A stretch of 64,000 nucleotides of DNA, from assembly GCF_902364025.1 (NCBI RefSeq), contig NZ_CABJCG010000010.1, positions 1 to 64,000 on the forward strand. The letters run 5' to 3'. Within the stretch, counting starts at the first letter, position 1; every line of letters begins with the position of its first letter. The notes beneath the pieces were generated by a model, which did not search any database, was not told the DNA's origin, and saw nothing but the letters and a program-made list of their open reading frames with translations. This stretch comes from Enterocloster lavalensis. GTDB taxonomy: Bacteria; Bacillota; Clostridia; Lachnospirales; Lachnospiraceae. This document shows positions 27,629 to 36,090 of this stretch, one piece after another. Position numbers and translations under genes: made by a program.

Positions 27629-29266
27629 TTAACTTTTCGATTTAATCCGGTATCTCTGCTGTATCATGTCAGACCATGGCATCAGCTCTTCTATACCTTC
27701 AGGCTCATTTTTGTAGTCCGGCATATAGAGCAGTGCAGTCTCCAGATATGCGTAGATGTTCAGATTGTTGAGTTTTGCAGTTTCTACTAAACTGTAAATA
27801 ATGGAACTGGCCCGCGCACCTTTTACCGTATCATGGAACAGAAAGTTTTTCCGTCCCACTGCATAGGGGCGGGCTATATTTTCTGCGATATTGTTCGATA
27901 TGGAGCACCGCCCATCCAACAGGTAATTCTCCATATAGGGCTTCTGGTTTTTCGCATAGGTCACCGCTTTGGCTAGGCGGCTCCCACCAGCTGGGTTCAC
28001 TGTTTCAAGCCATGACCAGTAAGCCTCCCATATGGCAGGCTCCGTCTCAAGACGTCTGGCTTTCCTGGTATCGGCATCCAGATCCGCATACTCCTTTTCC
28101 AGTTCGAATAACTGGTTGCAGTAATCGAAACCGATCTCTGCCGGGGTCTTTTCCGGGGATTTCTGTGATTTCCCGGGAAGTGCGTCATACCAGTACCGCC
28201 TCATATGGGCAAGGCAGCCGCAGCGGATGACATCCTTCAGCTTATTATAACCGCCAAAACCATCACAGGTAAGGTATCCGGAAAACCCTTTCAGGAATTC
28301 TTCCGCATGATATCCTCCCCGGCTGGGCTGGTAATCGTACAGACGGATCGGCGGCAGCCCGTCATTCCCGGAGCCATACAGCCACATATAGGACTTGGAC
28401 TGTGCCGTTTTCCCTTCCTCTTTCAGTACCTGGCAGGGTGTTTCATCTGCATGGATCACATCCCTTTCCAACAGATGCTGGTGAAGCCGTTCATACACCG
28501 GCTCCAGATAGTCTATGCCGCATTTGATGACCCAGTTCGCTAGGGTTGCCCTGGAAAGCTTCACTCCCAGCTGTTTCCAGTCCGCCTCCTGGCGGTAAAG
28601 CGGGACGCTGTTCACATATTTCTGGTACATCACGTAAGCAACCGTGGACGGAGATGCGAGGCTGTGCTTGATCAGGGGGCTTGGTGTTTCAGCCCCAACG
28701 ATAACGGAAGCGCCGTCTTTTTTACATTCCGGACAGCCAAGAACTTCCTGGACATACTGAATCCGTTTCACTTTTGCAGGGATGATCCGCAGTTCTTCAC
28801 GGACAACCTTTTTCCCGATGACTTCCATCGGTGTGTTGCAGTAAGGACAGTTCCTGTCCTCACCCGCTACCGTACAGGGAACTTCGATCACAGGCAGCCC
28901 TGCAAAGAGCTCTTCCCTGGCAGCCTTTGGTTTCTTTGCCTTGCGATTATAACCACCAACAGCCTCTTCCAGAGCTGGTTCCGGGACAGAAGGATCCGCA
29001 GCAGCTTCCGCCTCATTGAACAGATCCAGCTGTCCGGGAAATGCATCTTTCTTTGCTTTTTCACTGGAAGATGCGAACAACTTCTTCTTCAGATACTCGA
29101 CCGTTTCATTCAGGTTCGCAATTGTCTGGTTCAGCTGTGCGGTCTGCTCCTCATGGCTTTTGGTCATCTGCTCAATCGTAAGACGCTGGCTGTCCACCAG
29201 TTGGCGCAGGGATTCAATTGTCTCTTTCTGAAGCTGTATGAGCGCTTCCATTTCTGACTGCGGCAT
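27629..29266 (-). CDS. tnpC: IS66 transposase TnpC
   Basis: A 545-residue IS66 DDE transposase: N-terminal coiled coil (about 1-60), a zinc-binding region with CPYC and CPEC pairs, then catalytic segments HADETPCQVL, CDGFGGYNKL and NIAENIARPYAVGRKN. Length and domain order match a complete TnpC. The frame continues upstream to 29428, but AAGGTGG precedes ATG 29266. No stop interrupts it, so the protein looks functional. Confidence 0.93.
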   Translation of the reverse strand: MPQSEMEALIQLQKETIESLRQLVDSQRLTIEQMTKSHEEQTAQLNQTIANLNETVEYLKKKLFASSSEKAKKDAFPGQLDLFNEAEAAADPSVPEPALEEAVGGYNRKAKKPKAAREELFAGLPVIEVPCTVAGEDRNCPYCNTPMEVIGKKVVREELRIIPAKVKRIQYVQEVLGCPECKKDGASVIVGAETPSPLIKHSLASPSTVAYVMYQKYVNSVPLYRQEADWKQLGVKLSRATLANWVIKCGIDYLEPVYERLHQHLLERDVIHADETPCQVLKEEGKTAQSKSYMWLYGSGNDGLPPIRLYDYQPSRGGYHAEEFLKGFSGYLTCDGFGGYNKLKDVIRCGCLAHMRRYWYDALPGKSQKSPEKTPAEIGFDYCNQLFELEKEYADLDADTRKARRLETEPAIWEAYWSWLETVNPAGGSRLAKAVTYAKNQKPYMENYLLDGRCSISNNIAENIARPYAVGRKNFLFHDTVKGARASSIIYSLVETAKLNNLNIYAYLETALLYMPDYKNEPEGIEELMPWSDMIQQRYRIKSKS

Positions 29267-29372
29267 CAGGAAACCACCTTTCTTTTCACTGGTTCCTATT
29301 ATACCGGAAATCCAGCAGAAATGCGAATCCGCTGCCATAGTGCCTCCGTCATTTTGACGGAAGGGAAATGTA

Positions 29373-29423
29373 GAAAACGGGGCGTTTTTGCAGGCAGCTG
29401 CCCTGGAAAAACGCCCCGTTTTC
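29373..29423. repeat. Perfect 17-bp inverted repeat inside IS66 element 1
   Basis: GAAAACGGGGCGTTTTT at 29373-29389 is exactly complementary to 29407-29423, with a 17-base loop that contains the palindrome GGCAGCTGCC. It lies in the non-coding stretch 29267-29566 between tnpC and tnpB. It could terminate the tnpAB transcript or hold back tnpC expression. Confidence 0.8.
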
Positions 29424-29566
29424 CACATACAGACAGCGATCCGTAAAAAGCAGGGACAGTTATCCTCCTGTTTCCCGGACAGTTCCGTGGCCCTGTGGAT
29501 AAGTCATCTGCTGTATTTTCCCAGCCCTGCAGGAGAAAGAAAAACTTTCTCCCTTTTGCACAAAGG

Positions 29567-29920
29567 TCAGAACTCTTTCTTTCTGGTGGGGCGGATTGCT
29601 TTTGGCTGGTCAATCGACAGCCCTTCCAGGAGCCAGCGGTATTCCTGGCGGCTGAGATTCCTCACTTCCGAAGAATCTCGCGGCCATTGGAACCGGCCAT
29701 TATCCAAACGTTTATAATAGAGGCAGAACCCATCTTTTTCGAAATGCAGCGCTTTAATCCGGTCGCAGCGTCTCCCGCAGAAAAGGAACAGGGAGTTGCT
29801 GTAAGGATCTAATTCATAAGTGTCCCTGACGATTGCCATTAATCCATCAATGCTCTTGCGCATGTCGGTATAACCTGTCACCAGGAAAAATTTTGCTACG
29901 CCGGACAGTTCGCCTAACAA
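29567..29920 (-). CDS. tnpB: IS66 accessory protein TnpB
   Basis: A 117-residue complete IS66 Orf2 protein with the family marks TDMRKSIDGL, FLFCGRRCDRIK, YYKRLDNGRFQWP and IDQPKAIRP. It is needed with TnpA and TnpC for transposition, but its biochemical role is poorly defined. It overlaps tnpA by seven bases. It is the intact counterpart of the interrupted tnpB of element 2. Confidence 0.92.
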   Translation of the reverse strand: MLGELSGVAKFFLVTGYTDMRKSIDGLMAIVRDTYELDPYSNSLFLFCGRRCDRIKALHFEKDGFCLYYKRLDNGRFQWPRDSSEVRNLSRQEYRWLLEGLSIDQPKAIRPTRKKEF

Positions 29921-30273
29921 AGCTGCCGCAGGGCAAGCAGGGTATTACGAATCACATCTGCCCCGGCCTGTTCATGGATCTCAACACGGATGCCCTGCAT
30001 TTCCAGACAGACCGAAGGGATAGGTAAAGCAATGGAATCTAAAGGATTCTGTTCCGTTTCCCAAAGTGGGATCTGGACAACCTCCTGTTTCTGCGCGGAA
30101 GCATCCACTGCTTCCGGAACTGCACAGGCTTTTTTACGCAGCGTCCGGACATGATAGTAAAATGTGCTGACCGGGATCCCGTTTTCTATGCACCACTGGC
30201 GGTCGGTAAGGCCGCTGGATCTACACTGGGTGATCAACTCCAGCCAATGTTGCTCCTTTGAAGTTGTTCTCAT
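29914..30273 (-). CDS. tnpA: IS66 accessory protein TnpA (helix-turn-helix)
   Basis: A small helix-turn-helix protein with the family segment CRSSGLTDRQWCIENGIPVSTFYYHV. GGAGGGG precedes ATG 30273; a further in-frame start at 30291 is less likely. It resembles the equivalent protein of element 2 (CRSSGLTDYQWC) but is clearly diverged, so the two elements are different IS66 subtypes. Confidence 0.9.
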   Translation of the reverse strand: MRTTSKEQHWLELITQCRSSGLTDRQWCIENGIPVSTFYYHVRTLRKKACAVPEAVDASAQKQEVVQIPLWETEQNPLDSIALPIPSVCLEMQGIRVEIHEQAGADVIRNTLLALRQLC

Positions 30274-30447
30274 TTCATTAAACCCCTCCAATATGAGATT
30301 TTGGAGTAACCAGGTACAACAAAAGCGTCCAACGATATAGAGAGAAGTGCAGCTTTTGTAACTCTGAGAACCAGATATGAAGTGAATTACTCCAAGTATC
30401 TGAAGTATCTCACAAAAGTTGCAAATCTGCTATCCGGGCGATTATAA
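30274..30447. other. Non-coding remnant between the two IS66 elements
   Basis: It holds no gene. TTGGAGTAA at about 30303 and TTACTCCAA at about 30388 are inverted copies, and similar words occur near the left tip of element 1 (27613-27632). This may be sub-terminal sequence of element 1, but a proper IS end is absent. Confidence 0.4.
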
Positions 30448-30596
30448 GTAAGCGCCAAATATTAGGATGGCTGGTATTTAACTACCATTTGCCTCATAAT
30501 GAGTATAGCTAAATGCAAGCATTTTACTCCCAAATCTCTTTTATGTTTGGATAGATGCTGGCATTTTACTACAGAATTATGGAGGTGTTTCAAACA

Positions 30597-31022
30597 ATGT
30601 CTACTTACAATGCCAGAGTACCGGCTGACCAGCAGTATCAGTTAATCATGGAATGCCGGAGCAGCGGCCTCACGGATTACCAGTGGTGCCAAGAGCATGG
30701 GATCCATCCGGGCACTTTTTACAACTGGGTAAGCCGCCTGAGAAAGAAGGCCTGCTATGATATACCGGATCCGGTTTCCAGGGAATATCTTAGTCCTCCT
30801 GCTGTGCAGGAAGTGGTCAGGCTGGACCTCGGTCCAAAAACAGACAGCAATCCAGGCAGCGTGCTGTCTGCCGGTACGATTCAAGAAATACCGGAACAAC
30901 AGGCCCCACTTGCTGCCGTGATAAAAATATCTCTTGGTCGGGCGACCATCCGTATTGCCAATGGTACGGAACCTGCCATGCTGGACCGGATCCTCAGCCT
31001 CGTGAAAGGCTCTGTATGTTAG
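30597..31022 (+). CDS. tnpA: IS66 accessory protein TnpA (element 2)
   Basis: A helix-turn-helix protein of 141 residues with CRSSGLTDYQWCQEHGIHPGTFYNWV. The frame opens at 30555, but GGAGGT at 30581-30586 is spaced for ATG 30597. It overlaps the tnpB start by seven bases, as in element 1. Confidence 0.9.
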   Translation: MSTYNARVPADQQYQLIMECRSSGLTDYQWCQEHGIHPGTFYNWVSRLRKKACYDIPDPVSREYLSPPAVQEVVRLDLGPKTDSNPGSVLSAGTIQEIPEQQAPLAAVIKISLGRATIRIANGTEPAMLDRILSLVKGSVC

Positions 31023-31357
31023 GCGATATTTCTGTGGCCGACAACATTTACATCGTCTGCGGGACCACGGATATGCGAAAATCTATTGATGGACTGTGCA
31101 GTATCGTGAGAGATAAACTTTCCATGGATCCGGATCAGTCCTCTTTATTCCTGTTCTGCGGAAAACGCTGTGACCGCATCAAAGTGCTGCTCCACGAACC
31201 AGATGGATATGTGCTTTTATACAAACGTCTCAGTGTTTCCTAGGGACGTTATCGTTGGCCACGAAAAAGCTCGGAAGCCCAGGCCATCACCTGGCGTCAG
31301 TTAGACTGGCTGCTCAGCGGTCTTGATATCGAACAGCCCAAAGCGATCCATGCCTGA
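31016..31357 (+). pseudogene. tnpB: IS66 tnpB interrupted by an in-frame UAG
   Basis: The 114-codon frame gives an ordinary TnpB (TDMRKSIDGL, FLFCGKRCDRIK, YKRL) up to SVS, then TAG at 31241-31243. It continues in the same frame with GRYRWPR, ITWRQLDWLLSGLDIEQPKAIHA and a TGA at 31355. Only one codon is damaged, so loss is recent, or the stop is sometimes read through. Element 2 may therefore depend on TnpB from another copy. Confidence 0.88.
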
Positions 31358-31654
31358 CAAAGATCCGTTGTAAAATTGCTGAATTTTTCGAGCTGTTTCT
31401 CACTCGGAATCGTGGATAACAAATCCGTGTTTTGGGATTTTGCGGATAAGTCCCCGGGAATCCACAGTTTAGCCTGATATGCCGCAGATCCAAAGGCTTA
31501 TCCTGTAGCTGAAAGCCCGTTTTCTGGCGCTGATCCGACAATCCTGGGAAGTAATCCACCGTCATTATTATGACGGGACTGCGCTCTGGCAGGATTCGCT
31601 TTTTTTCATGATTTCTGGTAAAATATCAGTAATAAGAAAAGGAGTGGCAAGTCC

Positions 31655-33304
31655 ATGGCATCCAGCGCTAAGGATATCCAGTTCAGGGAACTGAAGGATA
31701 CGATCTCACAACTGAATACGACCATCCGTACCCAGAACGACCTGATCCTGTCTCTGCAGCAGATGCTGGAAGAACGCAATGCCAGGGATAACGAAAAGGA
31801 CCGGATCATTGTAAATCTGCAGGCACAGCTCGAGTATTTCAAACAGAAACTTTTTGGCAGTTCCAGCGAGAAACGGAATGATCTTCCCGGGCAGCTGAAC
31901 CTGTTTTCGGAGATTGTAGCCGAGGAGGAACCAGCGCCGGAACTCATCGAACCGGAATTCATTGAACTGAATACTGGTAAGAAGAAACGCAAGCCCAAAG
32001 CGAGTTATGACGAGATGTTTGCGAATCTTCCAGTCTGCCGTGTGGAGGTGGATACCCTGACCGAAGAGCAAAAGCACTGTCCGGTGTGTCAGAACCGGAT
32101 GGTCCCGATCGGACACGAGGAGATCCGGACCGAGATCCGGTATACCCGTGCGAAGCTGGAACGTGTCGTCTATATCGCGACCACATATGGCTGCCCAGTC
32201 TGCAAAGAAACGGAAGAACCACAGTTTATCAAAGACGAAGGAGCCCCTGCATTGATCCCTGGCAGCTATGCGTCTTCCTCACTGGTGTCCCACATCATGT
32301 ACGAGAAATATGCAGATGCGCTCCCTCTGTACCGACAGGAAAAAGGCTTTGAACTTCTCGGTGCCAGCATCAGCCGTACTACGATGGCCGGCTGGATCAT
32401 CACCTGCGCACAGGATTATCTGCAGCCGGTGTATGACTACTTTCACAGCCAGCTGTTGGAAAGACACTTCCTTATGGCAGACGAAACACCCATCCAGGTG
32501 TTAAAGGAACCAGACCGCCGGCCACAGAGCAAGTCCTACGTCTGGCTGATACGTTCCGGGGAAGACCGGCTGCCGCCTATCATCCTGTATCACTACACAG
32601 AGACCAGGGCAGGAGGAAATGCGGCCAGCTTTCTGGAAGGGATCGAAGACGGCACGTATGTGATGGTGGATGGATACAGTAGCTATAACAAGCTAAAGAA
32701 GATACGCCGGTGCTGCTGTTACGCACATATCCGGAGATATCTGATCGAGGCCATTCCAAACGGTCATGATAAGGACTACAGCCATCCGGCAGTCCAGGGT
32801 GTCCTGTATTGTAACAAGCTGTTCGAATACGAGAGGAGCTATAAGGCAAAAGGACTGTCTTATACCCAGGTACACAAGCGCCGCCTGAAAGATGAAAAAC
32901 CGGTAGTGGAAGGCTTTATCCGCTGGCTGGATGCACAGAGGCCGGAAAAGGGTAGCCGTATGGATCGTGCAGTGACTTATATCCGAAATCGAAAAGACAC
33001 GTTGATGACGTATCTGGAAGACGGACGGTGCAGCCTGAGCAACAATCCGTCGGAGAACTCGATCAGACCGGTAACCCTTGGCCGAAAAAACTGGTTGTTC
33101 AGCGACAGTCAGGCGGGAGCCAATGCGAGCATGGTAGTTTATACCATGGTAGAAATGGCAAAGGCTCATGGACTCCATCCATACAGCTACTTAAAGTACC
33201 TGCTGGACAGTCGCCCAAGTACCGATACAAGCGATGCCGAACTCGCGAATCTTGCTCCATGGAGCGAAAAAGCGAGGATAGCATGTAGCAATAAATCAGA
33301 GTAA
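31655..33304 (+). CDS. tnpC: IS66 transposase TnpC (element 2)
   Basis: A 549-residue complete transposase: N-terminal coiled coil, zinc-binding CPVC pairs, then MADETPIQVLK, MVDGYSSYNKLK and NNPSENSIRPVTLGRKNW as catalytic parts. It is only distantly similar to TnpC of element 1. Just upstream, CCGTCAT and ATGACGG form a small hairpin (about 31559-31575) followed by a GGATTCGC word. The same pair occurs upstream of tnpC in element 1 (about 29347-29361), so it is a conserved control element. The stretch 31358-31654 is otherwise non-coding. Confidence 0.93.
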   Translation: MASSAKDIQFRELKDTISQLNTTIRTQNDLILSLQQMLEERNARDNEKDRIIVNLQAQLEYFKQKLFGSSSEKRNDLPGQLNLFSEIVAEEEPAPELIEPEFIELNTGKKKRKPKASYDEMFANLPVCRVEVDTLTEEQKHCPVCQNRMVPIGHEEIRTEIRYTRAKLERVVYIATTYGCPVCKETEEPQFIKDEGAPALIPGSYASSSLVSHIMYEKYADALPLYRQEKGFELLGASISRTTMAGWIITCAQDYLQPVYDYFHSQLLERHFLMADETPIQVLKEPDRRPQSKSYVWLIRSGEDRLPPIILYHYTETRAGGNAASFLEGIEDGTYVMVDGYSSYNKLKKIRRCCCYAHIRRYLIEAIPNGHDKDYSHPAVQGVLYCNKLFEYERSYKAKGLSYTQVHKRRLKDEKPVVEGFIRWLDAQRPEKGSRMDRAVTYIRNRKDTLMTYLEDGRCSLSNNPSENSIRPVTLGRKNWLFSDSQAGANASMVVYTMVEMAKAHGLHPYSYLKYLLDSRPSTDTSDAELANLAPWSEKARIACSNKSE

Positions 33305-33398
33305 AATGCTAACAACCCTGACATCAGTGGCTGGTGTCGGGGTAAATGTATTGGGGATACCCTGATACTTGGCGCTTACAATCTTACACCACAATCCA

Positions 33399-34559
33399 TC
33401 AACTATTTTTACTTCTTTTATTACCGTAATATTTCTTCCACTTATATTTCCAACCTAAAAATTTCAATTTTAATTCCAGATGATAAAATGCCTTATCAAA
33501 TCGCTTATAGTCTAAGCTACGCAAAAAATAGCCACTCCATTTGCTGATCCAAGCGGATTTGTTGAGCATCTGGTTTCCATTTAGAACTTCATCAAGATCG
33601 CGCCTCTGCAAATAAATATTATCTTTTATGGACTCTAATAAGAATGTACCCCGCTGTGTATTGACCATTATCATGGATGTTCCCTTATCTTCATCCAGTG
33701 CTTTATCAACCTTCCAAAAATCGGCAAGTGTCAAATCAGCAACTCTTGGAACTGCTTTGAACTTGCAATCACCGCAACAAGGACGAATATACCAGTTCTT
33801 TTCTAAATAACCACGCATAAATAAATCAGTATAACGATCCTTGCGGTATATTTTACCGTTCTTAAAGTCTACTCTTGTACTAAAACGATTCCATCCCAAC
33901 TCTTTATTTTTAAACCATACACGGGTGACCTCGCTGTGATATTGTTTTTCCAGCATATCCAGCCATTTCCGGTAAGCTTTAGGAGAATTCGCGCCTCTGC
34001 ATATAAAATCTACAGTAATAAGATTTTCATAATCTTTTCCTAAATATGTATTCAAACCAGCGACCTGGCAGGGAGTTCCACAGAAAAGCACTGTTTTGCC
34101 TTCGGCCAATACTGTTTTAATTTCTCGAAACACATAACCGGAATCACTCTGAATATATTTTGATTGGCGGATATTTGTTAAATCCGTTTCTTTAAAAATC
34201 ACCTGATGATATACCAAAAATGTTTCTGAATAAACAGCTCCCGAAACAGCTCCGCCCATTTCCAATATTTTGAGAGCTAGTTCTGAGAAAATACCCCCTG
34301 AAGTACTATTATAACGGGTATCGGCGTTTAACGACCAGCCGGCATATACCTCTGGAGAGGAGCTAAATCTATTTGAAAAAGCAGGCTTTACGATAGGACA
34401 TACTTTTTCGCATTGTTTACAATCAATACATTTATCTTTTATAATTCTGGGATGCCAAAAGCCACATTCATCAGTAACCATCTGTATCGCTTCTTTAGGA
34501 CATATATTCTGACATGCGCCGCATCCTGTACACTCGTTATCTTTTAACCAATTTTCCAT
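33399..34559 (-). CDS. Fe-S protein with coenzyme F420 hydrogenase beta (FrhB)-like domain
   Basis: Two [4Fe-4S] ferredoxin motifs open the protein (CTGCGACQNICPKE and CIDCKQCEKVCP), followed by the FrhB N- and C-terminal domains, for example FCGTPCQVAGL, VDFICRG and RPCCGDCKF. In glycan clusters such proteins usually accompany polysaccharide pyruvyltransferases and glycosyltransferases; their reaction is not established and may be a flavin-dependent reduction of a sugar or pyruvyl group. GGAAAG favours ATG 34559 over 34571. It is the last gene of the - strand operon that starts at 43875. Confidence 0.8.
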   Translation of the reverse strand: MENWLKDNECTGCGACQNICPKEAIQMVTDECGFWHPRIIKDKCIDCKQCEKVCPIVKPAFSNRFSSSPEVYAGWSLNADTRYNSTSGGIFSELALKILEMGGAVSGAVYSETFLVYHQVIFKETDLTNIRQSKYIQSDSGYVFREIKTVLAEGKTVLFCGTPCQVAGLNTYLGKDYENLITVDFICRGANSPKAYRKWLDMLEKQYHSEVTRVWFKNKELGWNRFSTRVDFKNGKIYRKDRYTDLFMRGYLEKNWYIRPCCGDCKFKAVPRVADLTLADFWKVDKALDEDKGTSMIMVNTQRGTFLLESIKDNIYLQRRDLDEVLNGNQMLNKSAWISKWSGYFLRSLDYKRFDKAFYHLELKLKFLGWKYKWKKYYGNKRSKNS

Positions 34560-34603
34560 CTTACTTTCCATTCAAATATTATTGTGCTTATTTAACGTAT
34601 ATA

Positions 34604-35233
34604 CTACTTTTTCCACTCAACATCTTTACGAACAACTTTTGCCGGGCTTCCGGCTGCTAGACTATGCGGTGGGATATCCCGAGTTACAATTGAACCTGCC
34701 GCAATAATAGACCCTTCTCCTATCGTGACTCCCTTCAGAATCACGCAGCGTGTGCCAATCCATACATGATTTTCAATTACTACTGGAGCCGATACCTGGT
34801 AATCAGCAGCAATTATTTTATGAAAATCAGAGTCCATAATGGTAACATCATGTGAAATAACACAATCATCTCCAATTGTTATATGGTTTCCACAACGGAT
34901 TTTGCTGCTTCTGTTAATAAAGCTGTTTCCTAAAGTTAAGACTGCACCTTTAAACAATATAATGTCCGCATCAAAGTAAAATTTAAACTCCCCCTTAACG
35001 TCGATACGCGCCTGTGAGTCCAGGCGCAAAAAAGAAGCACAGCGATAATCATTCTCAGAATTTGCATTTAAAATTAGATTATCGTGAAGTTCTATCCTGC
35101 TGTCTTTTCCTAAAATAGCATGGCACGGATAATGGGGAAACATTTTTTCTGGACTTGTTATATATTGGGAATACTGTTTTCGAAATTTAGACATTTCCCA
35201 TTTGTCTTTTAACGTATAACTCCTTTTGTACAT
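34604..35233 (-). CDS. Hexapeptide-repeat O-acetyltransferase (CatB/maltose acetyltransferase type)
   Basis: A 209-residue protein with a left-handed beta-helix: TIGDDCVISHDVTIMDSDFH includes the catalytic histidine region, then ENHVWIGTRCVILKGVTIG and ending in LAAGSPAKVVRKDVEW. The N-terminal 60 residues are a non-repeat extension. It transfers acetyl from acetyl-CoA to a sugar hydroxyl of a repeat unit or nucleotide sugar. AAGGAG stands before the ATG. Confidence 0.85.
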   Translation of the reverse strand: MYKRSYTLKDKWEMSKFRKQYSQYITSPEKMFPHYPCHAILGKDSRIELHDNLILNANSENDYRCASFLRLDSQARIDVKGEFKFYFDADIILFKGAVLTLGNSFINRSSKIRCGNHITIGDDCVISHDVTIMDSDFHKIIAADYQVSAPVVIENHVWIGTRCVILKGVTIGEGSIIAAGSIVTRDIPPHSLAAGSPAKVVRKDVEWKK

Positions 35234-35244
35234 TTAAAACTCCT

Positions 35245-36090
35245 TTATAATATTGAAAAGTCGCAGGTATCAGGGTTATAACGCAAACGAATATTTTCAT
35301 TAATGCTATCTATTTGAGCAATCTCATCATCAGTTAATTCAAAGTCAAAAATATTCATAAATTCATCATAATGATCGATGCTTAATGTACGCGGAATGGG
35401 GATAATTCCAAGTTGAAGGTTCCAGCGCAATATGATTTGTGGAACGGTTTTTTTGTATTTCTTAGATAACTGTCTTAGTGGTTTACTTTTAATTAAAACA
35501 TCATGCATCCTTCCTAATGGGCTGTAGCTGATAACCTGTATCCCTCTTTGCGTGCAGTATTCAACAAGCGGTTTTTGTGTAAGAAGTGGATGTAGTTCAA
35601 TCTGATTAACAGCCGGTGTGATATCCGAGACTGCAGATAACTCTTCTAAATGGTGTTGATGAAAATTACTTACACCAAGCGCTTTTACTTTACCAGCATT
35701 ATATAGATCTACCATTTGAAGCCACGACTGTGTAAATGTCTCTGTCTGAGGCCAATGCAGGAGCAGTAAATCAATATAATCTGTATTCAGCTTTTGCAGT
35801 GCGTTTTCAAAAGCATTTTTGATATTACCAGTACGTTGTTCCAAATTTGAGATCTTTACCATAAGAACCAATTCACTACGCTTGCCAGTTTTTTTAATGA
35901 CTTCTCCTAAAATCTCCTCATTTTTCCCATATGCCGAAGAAGTATCTAACAGTCTGCAGCCACTGTTTATAGCATGTATATATAGCTTTTTTTGTTTATA
36001 TGCAATTTTAAAATTATTCCAACTATGTTTAGGGGGAATAATAGTAGATCCTAAACCGATTTCAGGTAAAAATATCTTATTATTTGACAT
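35245..36090 (-). CDS. Aldo/keto reductase
   Basis: An NAD(P)H-dependent AKR-fold enzyme of about 281 residues. DTSSAYGKNEE holds the catalytic tyrosine, VMVKIS the lysine and LLLHWP the histidine; GVSNFHQHHL and YSPLGRM are typical of the family. In a glycan operon it probably reduces a sugar or a small keto compound used as a polymer constituent, for instance to a polyol, but the substrate is unknown. AAAGGA supports ATG 36090 rather than 36111. It overlaps the glycosyltransferase upstream by 11 bases. Confidence 0.83.
   Translation of the reverse strand: MSNNKIFLPEIGLGSTIIPPKHSWNNFKIAYKQKKLYIHAINSGCRLLDTSSAYGKNEEILGEVIKKTGKRSELVLMVKISNLEQRTGNIKNAFENALQKLNTDYIDLLLLHWPQTETFTQSWLQMVDLYNAGKVKALGVSNFHQHHLEELSAVSDITPAVNQIELHPLLTQKPLVEYCTQRGIQVISYSPLGRMHDVLIKSKPLRQLSKKYKKTVPQIILRWNLQLGIIPIPRTLSIDHYDEFMNIFDFELTDDEIAQIDSINENIRLRYNPDTCDFSIL

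Larger units (their letters stand above)
27556..30447 (-). mobile_element. IS66-family element 1, transposition genes on - strand, one end missing
   Basis: The three IS66 genes lie in the usual order on the - strand (tnpA 30273-29914, tnpB 29920-29567, tnpC 29266-27629). The left tip begins GTAAGCGCTCAATA at 27556 and resembles the tip of element 2 (GTAAGCGCCAAATA at 30448). No matching GCGCTTAC end is found between the start of tnpA and element 2, so this end was lost or replaced. The right boundary given is only the start of element 2. Confidence 0.75.
30448..33379 (+). mobile_element. IS66-family element 2
   Basis: Bounded by GTAAGCGCCAAATATTAGG at 30448 and its imperfect inverted copy ending GGCGCTTAC at 33379 (right end read inward: GTAAGCGCCAAGTATCAGG). 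It holds tnpA, an interrupted tnpB and tnpC on the + strand. The eight bases outside each end (GATTATAA and AATCTTAC) do not match, so no target duplication remains. It is about 2.9 kb, typical of IS66. Confidence 0.85.

Noticed and set aside
28205..29257. Long + strand frames of 112 and 197 codons within the IS66 tnpC region
   Set aside because: They are antisense to a well-supported transposase and have no recognisable motif or ribosome site.
27556..33379. Composite transposon formed by the two IS66 elements
   Set aside because: There is no cargo between them, the elements are different subtypes, and the outer flanks are not an eight-base direct repeat.
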